A DNA stretch of 64,000 bases from assembly GCA_034620365.1 (NCBI GenBank), contig JAQGEQ010000071.1, positions 1,302,001-1,366,000 of the forward strand, written 5' to 3'. This DNA is from Pegea sp. RAD2-039. Its lineage: Eukaryota; Chordata; Thaliacea; Salpida; Salpidae. Shown here in pieces: positions 51,101-63,949 of this stretch; within the stretch, counting starts at the first letter, position 1, and each line of letters starts with the position of its first letter. The notes beneath the pieces are model-generated. The model was not told the origin of the DNA. It saw only the letters and a program-made list of their open reading frames with translations, and did not search any database. A program made the position numbers and the translations under genes.

Positions 51101-54100
51101 TTCAAACAATTATTTAGCTTTGTATAATTTTGTATCAAGAAACTCAAGTAGTATTACATGTCCAAAAGTTAGTAGATGTTATAAATCGTGTCTACTAGAA
51201 GAAAAATAAAAATGGTTGTAGTATAAGTATGGGCAAAAAAAGAGGAGATAGCACGACTAGTTATTGTTGTATTGTTGAAAGTTTTCTAAGATTAGAATGT
51301 TTTTTGAATACGTAGCTTTAGTTTGAATACAAAAAAGTTAGTTTTGAGTCATCACAAAATGTTGCCCGCAATTTACAAACGAAATTATCTTATATTGAGA
51401 GAAATGTAAAAAGATTTAGATTACAAATGGTGTTCTGTAACTGCTGAAACTGGTCATGGGTGGATAAAAGGTGAAACTGTTGTTAAAACTCATTACAAGC
51501 TCTATCACAATAGATGACGTTTTGATATGTTAACACATTGTTGTCACATTTCAACATTTAAATCAACAACCACTTGACTCAATATTAAATTCATACTGAG
51601 AAGTATGTTTATCAAGTACTTTTTTGTATTTTATAATTTATATAAGTATTTATTTATGCTTAAAACATACGCTCTAACATTAAACAAAATATCTAGTATT
51701 TATATTATTTGCAAAATAATTAGATTAATATTTATTAAACAAATTTACACAAATTCAGCAGAAAGGCGTTATCAAACTAATATTAAGAAATTAGAAAACA
51801 GTATATGCATAATATTTATTAATTGGACTATTCGAAACAATTATTCATACCTTACTTGAAAGAGTTCACGTAGCTATAGTGTAGAAGACAAAAAGGAACT
51901 GTTATGTAATCACAATTATTTATACATACATCCAGAAATATATCTTTCTACATTACGAAAACAGTTTTACTGGAAAATTCTTTTATTATGCAACGATGCA
52001 TTTAAGCCATTAAAAAATCTATCCAGATTTTTAACAATTAGAAGTTTAAGTTTATGAGCATAACTTACGCCACTTTCTTGCAGTCAAACGTGATTAAACA
52101 ATGTCAAAAAGAAACAGAAATATTCGTTAAGTTTATTTGAAACTTTGAATAAAATAAAAAATTGTCATAGTGAAACAACAAAATACTTTTGAACAGAAAA
52201 CAAAACTATGAAGATGTAATTATTGGAGAGAACTTATAACAAAAGCTAAATTAACAGATAGATGTTGGTTTTGGTTGTGAAAAGAGTTTTGAAATTGTTA
52301 TTCATGAGCTCTTGGTCTATGGTACGAGCAATCATGTGGTGACTGAAATGATCATGTCACAGTCTGATAGGAAAATATAAAAAAGCGTTTTGAAATGCAA
52401 TTTAAAAATAATAATCCAATACTTTTATTTTCAATGATTTGTTGTTATTTTTTATTAGATGAATTACTTAAAAATGATTGTTTCTAGATAAGAGAATAAG
52501 TAATAAGCTTAGCTATTTGTATAATTGAGAGATAAATAAAACAAGTTGGAACCAACCTATGATATGAGCTCATTATTGCCTATGGGTGATGGTGATGTTA
52601 CTACTTGACAAAAAGTTTAATAATATTTAATGTATCCCTATATTATTAAAAAGATGTTCTGTAACTTAGATATACTTTTGAGATTTCTCAATACATTTTC
52701 ATGCATTAAACTAAAAAAGCAGTGATAATTGAGCGAAATAACTTTTCAAAAGACTCACCAATCAAATCAAACTAAAATATAAATGAAATGGTAACTAGTG
52801 ACTAAATAAACAAAGCTTATAACCATGTTATTATTAGAAAGTTTTTTATTTATTTATGGTTTTAAAGTTCAATATATTGTATTAATAAAGATATTTAACA
52901 ATGTATTCTTAGTGGTTCTATGAAAAAAATACAAAAAAAGACAATTGCTAAGTTTTGCTTAAATATCAAAATCTTTTAATTGTAAAAATTAAGGAAAAAT
53001 TTCACTTTGTAAAACCAAATTAAGATAAACTTTTTTAATGTTGACAATAATTACTGAGCTGTATAAAAACTACAGAAAAAAGTTTATAGTAAAAACGGGC
53101 ATGAATTGTGAAGATTTTGACTTTAAATAACTATCTAAAAATTATCAAAAGAAAGTTTTCAAAAAGTTCACAAATAGTTAGTTAGCTTAATAATGGTCGT
53201 CAGTGAAACATTTAGTTTTGTAAAATAAACTTTTTACAAAGTTTTTATAAAGTTCATTATTTCAAAATGATTTTTTATCTTTAAAGTTAGTAATCTAGTA
53301 AAAATCCTAAAATTTTATTACGTAAAATAATTTCTAAGTACTTTTAGGGCAGTTTTTTACAGATGTAAAATTCACAAAAAGCTGTGAATTTAGTTTGTCT
53401 GCTACTTTCAAAAGTTATTACTTTCTCAAACGCACCAGAAAAATAATGTAAACAATCTAAAATGTAAGTATTACAAATATTACAATTATTTCTGTAACAC
53501 ACTTATCTACAATAAGTAAAATCATTTATGAATGTAAGTTTGGAATATAGTTTAGCAATAGTTAGATAATGGTTGGCCTGTGAATATTCAAATAACTTAT
53601 TTACTAACATTTTTTCTCAGTTACAGTTCATTTTTTTCTGTCTATACTTTTATATGTTTTGTTTTAATAAACATTCTTTCAAAAAGATTCATTTTTTAAG
53701 TTAGTTGTGACTTTTTAAAACAACTACTAATTTAAATGTTTACATTTTAAACAACTGTTATACTACTAAGCTGTTCGATTATTAAATAGTTTGGATTATG
53801 TATTCGAAAAATATACAAAAATAAAATGATTAAAAGTTATGTACCTACTTGATTTTTATTGAAAAATATATAAATTTTATAAATTTAATAAATTTAATAA
53901 CTATTATCGAGCGTCCTGAATATACTGTTCCTGGAGCAGCCTATTAATAAAACTGCTCAGAAAAGTTTTTTAATAGAATTCACAAATGCTCTTTCACAAT
54001 TCTAGTTGTACTTATTATTATTATTATTAGAACAAAGTTCTGATTAGTATAATAACTAGTTTAAATGTTGCAAATTTTTATCACCTAAAGATTACTGGAT

Positions 54101-55395
54101 TTTTTTAATACAGAGTAAAATAAAGTCTATTCATGATAAAAATGGAAATACACTAATATTAATACATTTCACAAGATACCATATCAATATTAGGAGATAT
54201 AATTACATTGAGAAGTTGTGTTCATCACACTTGAATAAGATAAAAAATAAATATAACTTATGTGCTTGACAAAGTCAGGGTTTAACGGTCACCAAGTAAA
54301 CTCATTCATGAAACCACTTTTATAAAAAGCAGCCTGGTGTTGCTTTCCCGTATATAATCACAAACTTGCTTACCAAAAAGGCAAATCTCATTTTATACTC
54401 TTCTTTCTATCGCTCTTTCTTGGTGTATCGCTTGCATATAATTCTTTTCTTTTCGTGTTCTATGCCATTACCAATAATAATTATAATATTTTGTATGACT
54501 CTCTAGTAAGTATACTTAAAGAGGATATAAATACGGTCTACTTTTGAAAAAAAAGTTATTATTAATTTAAACAAGAGTTAAGCAAAGCAAATTACCTAAA
54601 CTTCAAATAAAAGAGGGTTTAATTTTATTCCTGCGAATTTAAAATAAAAACTATCGCAGAGACATTGACAATATATCATATAAATGATATTTACAAAAAT
54701 AATAATTACAAAACAAAAAATTAAAAACTTATTTAATTTTATTCTTTGCCAAAATACTGTTTTATTTTTAATAAGTTACTTAAATATTTTTGATAAGAAA
54801 ATTATAATAACATTTTTTGGATGAGCACACTTGATAACTTAGGTGAAATAATATCTTGTTATATTCAATTAAACGCTAAGAACATGAAAGTTTAAAAACC
54901 TATCAATATGATAACTTCTCAATAAATAAGGTTGAAATTTAGTTGATTTGCTTTACTACGCAAGGATTCAAACCTTTCCTTGTCGAAAACTAAGTGAAGC
55001 ATTTTTCCCGACTATAGAAAATAATCTCAATGTCTTGTGCTTGCTTCGGAAAGACTATGAAAGTATACTCAGACATTAAACTCGATGTATTGTACACTGG
55101 GTAGTATCATCAAACATATTAAAGAGTTATGTAGTTCAGCGTAAACTGCTCCCTTTTATGATTGTATTCATGTACAAGTATACAAAAACTGCTGACAACT
55201 TTCTTCCATTTATTGGTCATTGTACAATACTCAGCCAAAAAAATTGTTTTCTATAAGTTGATTTTATATTTAAAGTTGAGTAATTCATTTTCAAATAAAA
55301 TTTGAAAAAAAATTCTCAAAGAAGCTCTTTACAAAAGAATCGTACTTTAAGAAGAAAACATTGTATTTGCTTACACACAATTATACTCACTACTT
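36131..55395. other. 19-kb gene-poor A/T-rich stretch
   Basis: No gene can be supported here. Open frames (for example plus 38509-38715, 42484-42681, 51605-51859) lack coding character, being dominated by I, K, N, F, Y and L. The first kilobase or so lies upstream of the CCN gene and includes a less AT-rich segment near 37200-37440 with CTATATATCA and a CACCACCACC run, which may belong to its promoter. The only other stretch that stands out is the bZIP-site island at about 43.2-44.0 kb, listed separately. Short T/A microsatellites (for example TTA repeats near 54015) are present. Confidence 0.35.
43239..43986. promoter_or_regulatory. Candidate enhancer: cluster of CRE/bZIP-type sites
   Basis: Within about 750 bases are two perfect palindromic CREs, TGACGTCA at 43241-43248 (inside the 12-base palindrome GTTGACGTCAAC) and at 43814-43821. 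Also present are TGACGCAAT at 43487-43495, TGACGTAG at 43606-43613, TTACGTCAA at 43770-43778, and TTACGTAA inside the 14-base palindrome GAATTACGTAATTC at 43973-43986. An E-box palindrome CCACGTGG lies at 43546-43553. The segment is clearly less AT-rich than the surrounding desert. CREB/ATF, C/EBP and PAR-bZIP factors bind such sites. The target gene is unknown; the CCN gene (7 kb away) is the nearest candidate. Confidence 0.4.
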
Positions 55396-55421
55396 TTATT
55401 TATTTATTTCAACAAATGCGA

Positions 55422-55449
55422 AGGAGGGTGCCTGAAAAGAGCACCTCCT
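55422..55449 (-). other. Hairpin at the 3' end of the retrotransposon
   Basis: AGGAGGGTGC (55422-55431) pairs with GCACCTCCT (55441-55449), leaving one bulged G and a 9-base loop (CTGAAAAGA region). It sits about 25 bases inside the A/T tail. Non-LTR elements often carry such a stem-loop, which their reverse transcriptase recognises on the RNA. That role is inferred from position. Confidence 0.5.
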
Positions 55450-56108
55450 GCTAACACAAATTCTCACAAATAACATCTATTAATATCTATTAATTTAGAA
55501 AAATAGAAAGCAAAAGACGTAAGACATAGCATTTAAGTAGTCCTCAAAGCATATTGCAGTGAACAATTACATAGAATGTTAATAATATAAAAAAGAGAAA
55601 AAATCACAGCTTAGAAAGTTGGTAATATTGAAACGGTTCAACTTTTGCTTGAACAACGCGAGTGATTCTGACATGAAAATATCTGATGGCAGCTGGTTCC
55701 AAGTACCAATTGTGAAGTATGAAAGAAAAATTGCTCTGATTAATGTACCAGGTGATATGGGCTTATTAAGATGTAATGTGTGCCGTCTGAGTCGGTATAA
55801 CTTGGGGGAAGGACTAATAAAAAAGAAATTTTAGGTCAACTAAATTGTGGATAATTTTTAAAATAAAAATTAAATTGTATTTAATCTGTCAAATTTCCAA
55901 AGTATCTAAATTGAAGAAGCTGAGACGATGTTTATAACTATCATATTTAATATAATTTTCCTGCATACCAATCTCGTAAATGTTGCCTGAACAGATTCAT
56001 TTTTTTATATCACCAACTTGATATGACATCCATACACTAACATCGTATTCAAGAATTGGACGTACCTACAATTTGAAAAGATTCATAAAAAGGTATGGAT
56101 CCCTAGAA

Positions 56109-56560
56109 TTAAAGGTCTTTATAATAAGATAGATAAGGTTCATCGATTTTGCACTTGAACTTGAAAACATAATTGTTCCATTTAAAGTCAGATGATAGGG
56201 TAATGACAAGGCCTAGGACCAGAGATATTCGTTGAATAATAAATCCGTTGATGGAGTATTGGTTTAAGGAATTTGCAGCTGGTTTACGAGAAAAAGTTAT
56301 GAGTTCAGACTTTATGGGCTGGATTCTGAGCTCCCTATTCATAGACCAGTTTTCTACAGTTTGAAGGTTTGAAGGATTGTAATATAAGAGCTTAATGTCA
56401 TCTGCATACACAAACACTCTGACATCATCTACTGCTACTAGTCTTCTGATGAGGTCTTTAATGAAAGTTAAAAAAAGAAGAGGACCCAGAACGGAACCCT
56501 GAGGAACACCACTGGTGACTTGAATAAGAGTGGATAATGATCTTTCTACACGAGTTTGTT
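56109..56560 (-). pseudogene. Reverse transcriptase fragment of the retrotransposon
   Basis: The frame reads through SGVPQGSVLGPLLF (about 56517-56475) and VFVYADDIKLL (about 56420-56385). These are the palm motifs of reverse transcriptase, including the YADD metal-binding catalytic site. It continues with VENWSMNRELRIQPIKSEL, then decays near 56109. Stretches upstream to about 56930 carry the fingers and linker region only in pieces broken by frameshifts. The catalytic core is therefore incomplete. Confidence 0.85.
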
Positions 56561-56926
56561 GGATTCTACCTGATAAGTAATATTCAATCCACTTTAAGAT
56601 AAAACTGATAATTTTTATAATTTTAAAAATAATAACGAGCTTGTTGTGTGGGAAAGAATCAAACGCTTTGAAAAAATCAAGATATATGATGCCACAAGGA
56701 GTACTACTATCATAATGATTTGTAAGCTCATTGAGTCAAGGAAGATCTCCGTTTCACAAAGCAATGCTGAACATCAGATATTAGATGGTGCTCCATCAAA
56801 TGACTGGTCATATGATTTTGTTCTTCAGTTAACAGATAACTGAAATCAGCGAAACTGTCAAGAGATTTGATGGAAGGGTCTGCTTTAATTTGTTTGTAAA
56901 AGAGGTTTTTAAATGTTGTAAATTCT

Positions 56927-58030
56927 TTAAATATTTGGGCAAATGTGGTTTTTTGTCGTCTCTATAAAAAGATATAAAAAGAATTTCTCAGTTGACTCTT
57001 TAACGATGTTAGTAAACCTTGAGTAAATAGTATTAATGTCTTTGGCAGAGTTGAAAAAATAAATCCAGTCAACACGTGATAGAACCTTTTTGATACCATT
57101 ATAAATTCCTCGATAGAAATTCCATTTTCTTGGAGTTTTAACCTTCCTGGAAAAAGTTTGGTGGAGCTTAAATTCGATCATGTTGTGATCGCATATCGGA
57201 GCAAAAGGTTCTTTTTGATAACCTATATAATGTTCTGAGAGTTTGATGTGATAAAAAGATCCAAAGTGTTACTACTAACTTGGGTTGGAAGAGTAACAAT
57301 CTGAAATAGGTTATTGGCATCGAGGAAGCTTACAAAGGTATGACTTAAAATGGCTAAATTAGTATTATCGCTATCCAAGTTAAAGGGTTTTCAAACAAAT
57401 GCTGAATTCGGGTTATTCCAATCAATTTAAAAGAAATTAAAATCCCCGAAAATATGTAACTCAGGACACACAACACTCTTCAAAACATTCAATAAGGCCT
57501 TAATAGTAACCCCGTCATTAGTTTTAGTTGGTGGTTCGTATGAATGTTCGTATTAAACGAGGAAACTAAGACTTTGAGGAATAAAAATGGAAGGAGATAA
57601 TCTCAAATCCTGGAAACTTAATGGAATTGATCTGAATTCTGGAAATCTTTGATACAAGCAATCTTTTATAAATTACACAAACACCGCCGAGAACCGCTCT
57701 ATCATACAGTCTGTTACAACGCAAGACACAAAAAAGATTACTCTCAACCAGAAAAGAATCAGGATAAAACGGTTTCAACCAAGTTTCAGTAATAAAAACA
57801 AATGTGAAATCTTGAGAAAGCAAAAGAACTTTCAATTGGAAAATTTTGCTAATAATCGACCGCGCGTTGAAGAGCATACCTAATGTAGTGCAAGAATTGT
57901 CTTTTTGACACTTATGTAAATCAATAACGCCTTCTGTTAAATGATATCTTGAGCTGGAATGATGATATGCACAATTATGTGCGAAGAGGATGTGAAAATA
58001 GAATATGTGGGACCAGTGGTTATTTGCCAC
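56927..58030 (-). pseudogene. AP endonuclease domain and linker of the retrotransposon, broken
   Basis: The 58030-57566 frame contains LGMLFNARSIISKI (N-terminal endonuclease motif), FVFITETWL (the ETWL catalytic motif), RCNRLYDRAVLGGVCVIY and FPGFEIISF. After frame breaks it resumes with FAPICDHNMIEFKL near 57215-57175; the CDHN replaces the usual SDH catalytic triad segment. VDWIYFFNSAKDINTIYSRF follows (57080-57020), the typical linker before the reverse transcriptase. It is non-functional as it stands. Confidence 0.8.
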
Positions 58031-59032
58031 TTCCGTTTTTTTGAAAAAACCTTGACAATTCTCAAGGCACGTGGTAGATCTCGAACTTTGTATTTGAAAC
58101 CAGTTGGTTGTTCCTTCTGATTTCGGTTATATACCTCTGTTAGAAGACGTATATTTTCTAAAGGATTTTCTTCACACATATCATGTACTACTCTAAGAAA
58201 TTTTTTTTTCAAGCTTTACTTAATAAAGCTTGGCAAGAAACTTGCGTTTGTCCCAATTTTCCTGAAAGGACACTTTCAACGGTCTTTGATAATCTGAGCT
58301 TTTTGCCCCAAGTCTAGTCATTGTTAATTTTGGAACGTCCACAAAATCGAGACTTTAAGAGCACATTTGATTAAAAAACTTAGTGTCATCCTCTTTACCA
58401 GTCTCAGAGACATTAAAGATGATGATATCGTTTTCTCTGTCTTCACGGTCCAAAGTAAAGCTTTTGTGCCTGTTGTTAACCTTCTTGGCAAGAAGTTGCA
58501 CCATTCTAGTATTTTTATCGGAATCACTGGCCACTGAGGCCCATGTGACAGGTTTAATTGTAAGTGTATTCAGTTCATCCACTGATTTACACAAACTAGA
58601 AATTTTCTCGTTGATTTTGGCAACATTATTTCCAATTTCAGATTTAACTTTGGACAATTCAGCGGATATCGGTTTGCTGATGCCGGATAATAGGTTTGAA
58701 CTAGAATTAGAAGAGGTAGATGTTATGTCAATGGTTCTATATTTAATAAAGAGCCTTTTAAAACCCATTTGCTTCATCTGGTTGTTTTCAAATTTATCAT
58801 AAATTTTCTTGCTCACATCACAACAAGAGAGGCATTTACTAGATTCCATTGCCGAATCGCTACCGGAGCAAATTTTATTGCTAGATTGGCAATTGCTCTT
58901 GCGCGCTTGTTTCGATGAAGTCGGTTTGTCAGAATTTTGTTGTATGCTGGAACGTAAGGTTTTGCCACTTTTATTTGGGTCCACCATAGTTTCTACTTGA
59001 AAATTTTTTAGTGTAACTAATGTATGATTCAA
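58020..59032 (-). pseudogene. ORF1 of the retrotransposon, with in-frame stop and frameshift
   Basis: The first 225 codons are open (59032-58355). They include a Ser-rich N-terminus, a small Cys cluster (KCLSCCDV), a coiled-coil-like stretch (SAELSKVKSEIGNNVAKINE) and the start of an RRM-like domain (DRENDIIIFNVSET). A TAA interrupts, but the same frame continues with KLTMTRLGAKSSDYQRPLKV and DKRKFLAKL, the classic ORF1 RNA-binding region. A frameshift then leads to KYKVRDLPRALRIVK near 58060. ORF1 proteins of this class bind the element's RNA. Confidence 0.75.
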
Positions 59033-59040
59033 AATAGTTT

Positions 59041-61221
59041 AGTTTACTCTGTGATAAAATTGAAGTCAAACTATTGAAAAAATTGGTTTTTAGCAATTAA
59101 TAAAAAAAATTGAGATAGTTAAATAGGTAAAAGTTAAAAAGTGCTTAACTAGCTTATTTAACTAGTAAACGTTTTTATCTATGCTGAGTTCAAGATGGCT
59201 TTATTTTTACTACAAATCAAAGTTATTGTTTCACTGGAAAACAGGCAAAAAAGAATGAAAATGTTCGTAAAACGGGGGAGAAAGGCGTTCTGTACAACAA
59301 CATAAGCCTCAAGCTAAATCTACAGAGAAATTAGTTGTAATCGGTGCATGAATTGAATGTCATTCAATATAGTGGTCGAAAGTACTGTAAATTATTCGCC
59401 TAGATATATATAATTCCTAGTATTAAAAATATTAAGGTTTTAAGCAAGAGCAAATGAAAAGTTAACAAAATAAACGAAAATAAGAATGCACTGTAATATT
59501 GAGCTGATGTAAACATTTAACAGCAAGAAACAGATTTTAAATAAAGGTATAAGTTATAGATTTATAAGATAGATAAATTTGCTTGTTTAATTTAAGATTT
59601 GACATGAAGTTTTAAATTTTTACTGAAATAAGTACTGTATAAACATAAATGTAAATCATAATCATAATTTTACAAAGAGCTTTTTTCTAAGGTTCAATAG
59701 AAAGTAAACAGTATGACATATGAGTAAACATATGACTTTAAGAAAGACTTTTATTCTTGACTGTAAAGTAGTATCAGATTGAAATAAATTGTTTAAGTAA
59801 AATTTTGATAAAATAATAGTAAAATATATTTAGCAAGATATTTTAAGTTTCATTAACTTTTCGATAACCAAAATTTTGACGAGTAAGCTTGTTATTTAAT
59901 AATTTTATCAATTAAAGAAAATATTTTTCAACGCCAGAGTTTTTCAAATAAATACTGCCTTACAATATAGAATAATAAATGAGCATAATGATAATTTCTC
60001 GTGCGAAAGTGTTACAAATGTTTAAGTAATCACTGAAAACTTCTATATCCCAAATTTTCGATGTATGTGCTGACCCTTTAAAAGTTTCTTAAACTCTATC
60101 TATTAGATTTTTTTATTCTTCTGTAAGATGTGTCATTTTTCATTTAATTAGCAACTATTTCAGAGCTCAACTATATTATTTTACTTTAAACAACCATTTT
60201 ACAGGCTTTTTTTGCTGTGTTACATAATTAATTTTATTTATCAAATAATCTTAAAATAGATACTTTGTGAGCTTTCTTTACACGAATTTATGGTGTATAA
60301 GTTAAAGTTCAAATTTCACAGCCGATATTTTATTATTTTATCTCATCATTTCGTTATGATTATTATCATCACAAAGCCTATAATACCTTATATATTAAAG
60401 TCACTTTAAAATCAATAAAATATGATTTTCCATCAAAGTTTCAAGATCAAATTTTGTTGAAAAGGATTATTACTCAATATTTCAAACCTCTACTCATATA
60501 ATAGAATTATATTTTATTATTTAGTAGTCGTTAATTAATATATATTTATTTATTAGATTTCATTTAGTTATATATCTAAATACTTTTTTGGGGTAAAGAA
60601 TATAAATTTTAAACTATATTAGTACAACATTCTTTTCAAGTGCATTACACTTGAAAAAGTTTTTTTTAACTTTTAGTTGCATATTTATAGGATCTGATTT
60701 GTTAGTGATACAGTATTACCAAATAATTGTAATATTTAAGTGTTCTTTTGGGCAAGCACCAATGTTTGTATAACTTAGATTTAATTTTACTTGTGGTTCT
60801 TGCTTATGCTTATTTTACTAGATTTTTTGAATAAATAAATGTATTTATAAAAGATATTTTATCAAAGCATATTTATATTTACAAACTATAAGTTTAAGCA
60901 TTTTATGATATATAAATATGATTTGTATTTAATTTTAGCAATGATACTTATTTATCTAAAACACTGCTTTCATATAAAATATCTCAAGCATTTTTGATTT
61001 TATTTATTTTAAAAAGTGGTGACAATATTTTTATATAAACACTGAAATTGAAATTTTTTCTACTTCACCTTAATATTTCAATAATTATAAACATTCTATT
61101 TATTCAACGAAGATATTTTATTTTTAGTTACTTGTTTCCAATATTGTTTTGATATAAAATAGTGACCAGAAAACTTAAAAAAAAATCTTTGAAAAATCAT
61201 ATTTTAAGTATTCATGATTTA
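59041..61221. other. A/T-rich spacer with nothing recognised
   Basis: This lies between the 5' side of the retrotransposon and the PAM2-like gene. No coding frame, RNA gene or repeat was recognised on either strand. The last few hundred bases presumably hold the promoter and 5' untranslated region of the gene starting at 61222. Confidence 0.35.
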
Positions 61222-63927
61222 ATGATGGCTGATTATTCAAACTATGAAGGTATGAAATTTAAAAAAAGTTATCCAAAAATATAAAATAAAAAATATTTTA
61301 CCATTTTAGTGAATGAATATCTAACTGGAGATATACCTACTTTTCCAACCTCTAAAGACAAATCTAATTATAACTTTATGATCCCTGCTGCCTCTGGACC
61401 TTCAAGTAGTTTAGAATACTTTCCATCTAATATTAATAAAATGTATGATAATTCTGGAGGGTTATCTGTTGAAGCTAAAGCATTTAGACCAAATCCATTA
61501 AATTCTAAAGGTGTGTTATAAAATGTATTAGAACCTTTTGTATTTAATTTTAGTAAAATGAGGCGCCAAATAAAACTATAAATTTGTTATATGACTTTTT
61601 AGATTTTTTAAGAAAACATATCAAATTGATTAAGTACTTTTTCAATCTATTAAAATACACAATTTTTTGAGTATATTTTTAAACAGTAACATGTTTATCA
61701 TTTGCACATAAAGGGTCTACAACTAAATTCTGGTTTTTGTATAATGTTACCTCTTGATAACTTACCATAATATTTCTTATTAAAATCATTACTTATGTAT
61801 GTACTATTAATTTAGTAGCTAATTATATATAGTAGCTATATTTTTAAAGCTCCCTTACACATATTTGTAATAAAAATTTGTTTAAATCCTGTTCATATTT
61901 GAATGGAATTTGGGTTTAACATGTTTTTTATAAGAAATCATTCACTAAGTTTTTTATCAAAACATCTTCAAAAGTGGTTTAAGGTTGATATTTTGAAAAA
62001 TTATTTACTTGCTTTTATTAATAGTTAATTTGAAATATTTTTTATTATAATATGATTATTAAAAATTAAAATATCTATTTACAGGAATAATGTCTCAAAT
62101 CCCTATTTCAACTCTCAATATTTCGGGTGAGTTAAATCAAGCCAAGTTGATGACAAGTTTAAATTTGTCATTAAAAAGTTGATCTTCGATTCTGAAGCCC
62201 TGAATTAATTTCTTTAGATGCTGAAGGAGCTTTGCATCATCTTCATCCCAATCCTTCTGCTAGAGAATTTGTACCCAGAAGTACTTCTAATATCAACCCA
62301 TCTCCAAACCTCAAGTTAAACAGTAGCTTTCATGAATTTCATCCAAACAAACCTAGACCTTCTGACCTTTCACCTCAGGTATTTTTTATCAATTAAATTT
62401 TTTCCAAAAAAATTTGATAAAATAATTTTGAAATTTTCAGTCACAATTTTATACATCATCAAACAATCAGTTCTCAATTGGATTACAGAGACCAGAAATC
62501 GGATTAACTACTAGTAGTGGTGTCCGAAGCCACCAGCAGTTACCCATTAGTAGCAGTCAGGACTTTATGCAAGGTTTGACTTTTTACCAAAAGTATCTAT
62601 TAACTTTATAGAAATTGATGTTGACAGTTATTACTTTAATTGCATTAGCTTAATAATTGCTGGCTTTTGATGTAGAGCCCACAAGTTTTGTGATTTGAAC
62701 ATCATTTTTTGAAGAGATTGTAGAAACTTTAAACTTCTGTAAAGCTTGTTTAGGCTATTTGAAAATAAAATAAGTTTTTTGGTGAAATTTTGGCAGTTAT
62801 GACGTCAATGAAATTGTAAAAGCTTCTATGAAACTGTTAGAGCAAACCTTTCTATATCGAATCAAGTGTTTGTTGGCTATAGGTGCTAAAGTGTTGTTAC
62901 GGTTGTTGAAGTGTTTAGCTAGTTTAATGTAGGTTATTAAGTTATCAGAATAGAAAATAACAAGTTATTTAATTCATCAAAAGTTGTATGTAAACTCAGT
63001 AAGCTGTTATTTTGGTTTTTTATCAATTTTTAATCAAAATTGTTCAAATTCTGCCAAAATTTCTAATCATTTTATAAACGCCACCATTATTGTTCAAATT
63101 TTGTTATGAAACTGCCATCTTTGAATGTATATATGTAATTTCTTTTAGAGATTCCAGTATCTAACATATCCTATAGAAACCTTTCAAAACATCCGTTCAA
63201 TCAGTCTACTAATAATTCCAATCATTATTGTACCACTGAAAGCACAAATCAGCCTACCAATAAGAATAAAGGTAATCGAAGCATTGCATATGTCTTATGT
63301 AATTTAAGACTTCCATATAATCATAGTAGCAAATGATACATCTGCGAAAAGGTTCTATATTTTTTATTTATTATAGTTTACTTTACTGATATTAGTAAGG
63401 TTATTTTCTAAATTTTAATCAGTTCTGTGGCTATCTTATCTAATAATCTCAATTTATTATTATATTATCTTTTAGTAAGCAGCAAACTCAAAAGTTCAAT
63501 TGTTAAATGTCAAAAATGTTAGCTTAATCTTGGAATAGCTTTTGAATGAAAATAATTTTAAAATGTTTATAATTTGTGATTGTAATTCACTTGTAGTTAT
63601 AAAATAGGTTGTAAAAATTGAAAAATTACTCCAAATGCTATTGGAAAGTACAAATATGAACCTATTAATTTGTACTTACATCACAATTAGCATATGAATT
63701 TGTTTTTAGTTGAAATAATTTAATATTTTCATTTGGTTACAGCAAATTATTCTCGTACCATACACTCAGGCATTGAAATGAACTTCCAACCTTCTTTGAA
63801 TGAACGATCGTCACCAGCAAATCGAAGATTTACTTCCACATCAGCCCCAACCCCACCAGTCAATAACAATCACTCTGAGATGGGAGATATAGGTGATGAT
63901 AAAGATTTCACTTTCCTGAAATTGTGA
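61222..63927 (+). CDS. Disordered protein with PAM2-like motifs (7 exons, ~290 aa)
   Basis: Exons: 61222-61249, 61310-61510, 62085-62126, 62218-62378, 62441-62573, 63149-63271, 63743-63927; all GT-AG and in phase, stop TGA. The protein is Ser/Asn/Pro-rich with no folded domain or membrane segment visible. Residues 61-70 (LSVEAKAFRP) match L-x3-A-x2-F-x-P, the PAM2 motif that binds the MLLE domain of poly(A)-binding protein. Residues 99-110 (LHPNPSAREFVP) keep A-x2-F-x-P with two extra residues after Leu, and 124-133 (LNSSFHEFHP) has Phe in place of Ala. PAM2 proteins (PAIP1/2, ataxin-2, TOB, eRF3, LARP4) act in translation and deadenylation. None is clearly the orthologue, so the role is inferred from the motifs. 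The C-terminus is acidic (GDIGDDKDFTFLKL). The start is MM; either Met could initiate. AATAAA follows 17 bases after the stop. Confidence 0.62.
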
Positions 63928-63943
63928 TAAGATTTATCCACAA

Positions 63944-63949
63944 AATAAA
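63944..63949 (+). terminator. Poly(A) signal AATAAA
   Basis: Perfect hexamer 17 bases after the stop of the PAM2-like gene, giving a very short 3' untranslated region if used. Confidence 0.5.

Larger units (their letters stand above)
55396..59040 (-). mobile_element. Decayed non-LTR retrotransposon, CR1/Jockey type
   Basis: Read on the minus strand, the order is ORF1 (59032 to about 58020), AP endonuclease (58030 to about 57180), linker and reverse transcriptase (about 57180-56110), then a 3' untranslated region ending in AAATAAATAAATAAA near 55396. ORF1 overlaps or abuts the endonuclease frame, as in CR1/L2/Jockey-like elements. Every coding part carries stops or frameshifts, so it cannot move by its own proteins. 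The 5' end is not defined. No target-site duplication could be identified by eye. Confidence 0.85.

Noticed and set aside
51605-51859. Plus-strand 84-codon frame in the gene desert
   Set aside because: Extremely rich in I, K, Y, N and F; reads as random A/T-rich translation, with no domain or splice context.
54940-55015. tRNA-like T-arm (GGTTTGAATCC) on the minus strand
   Set aside because: Only the T-arm fits. No matching acceptor stem, D-arm A-box or anticodon stem could be folded around it.
58383-58802. Long plus-strand frame of 139 codons
   Set aside because: It is the antisense shadow of the retrotransposon ORF1, whose minus-strand product shows recognisable ORF1 features.
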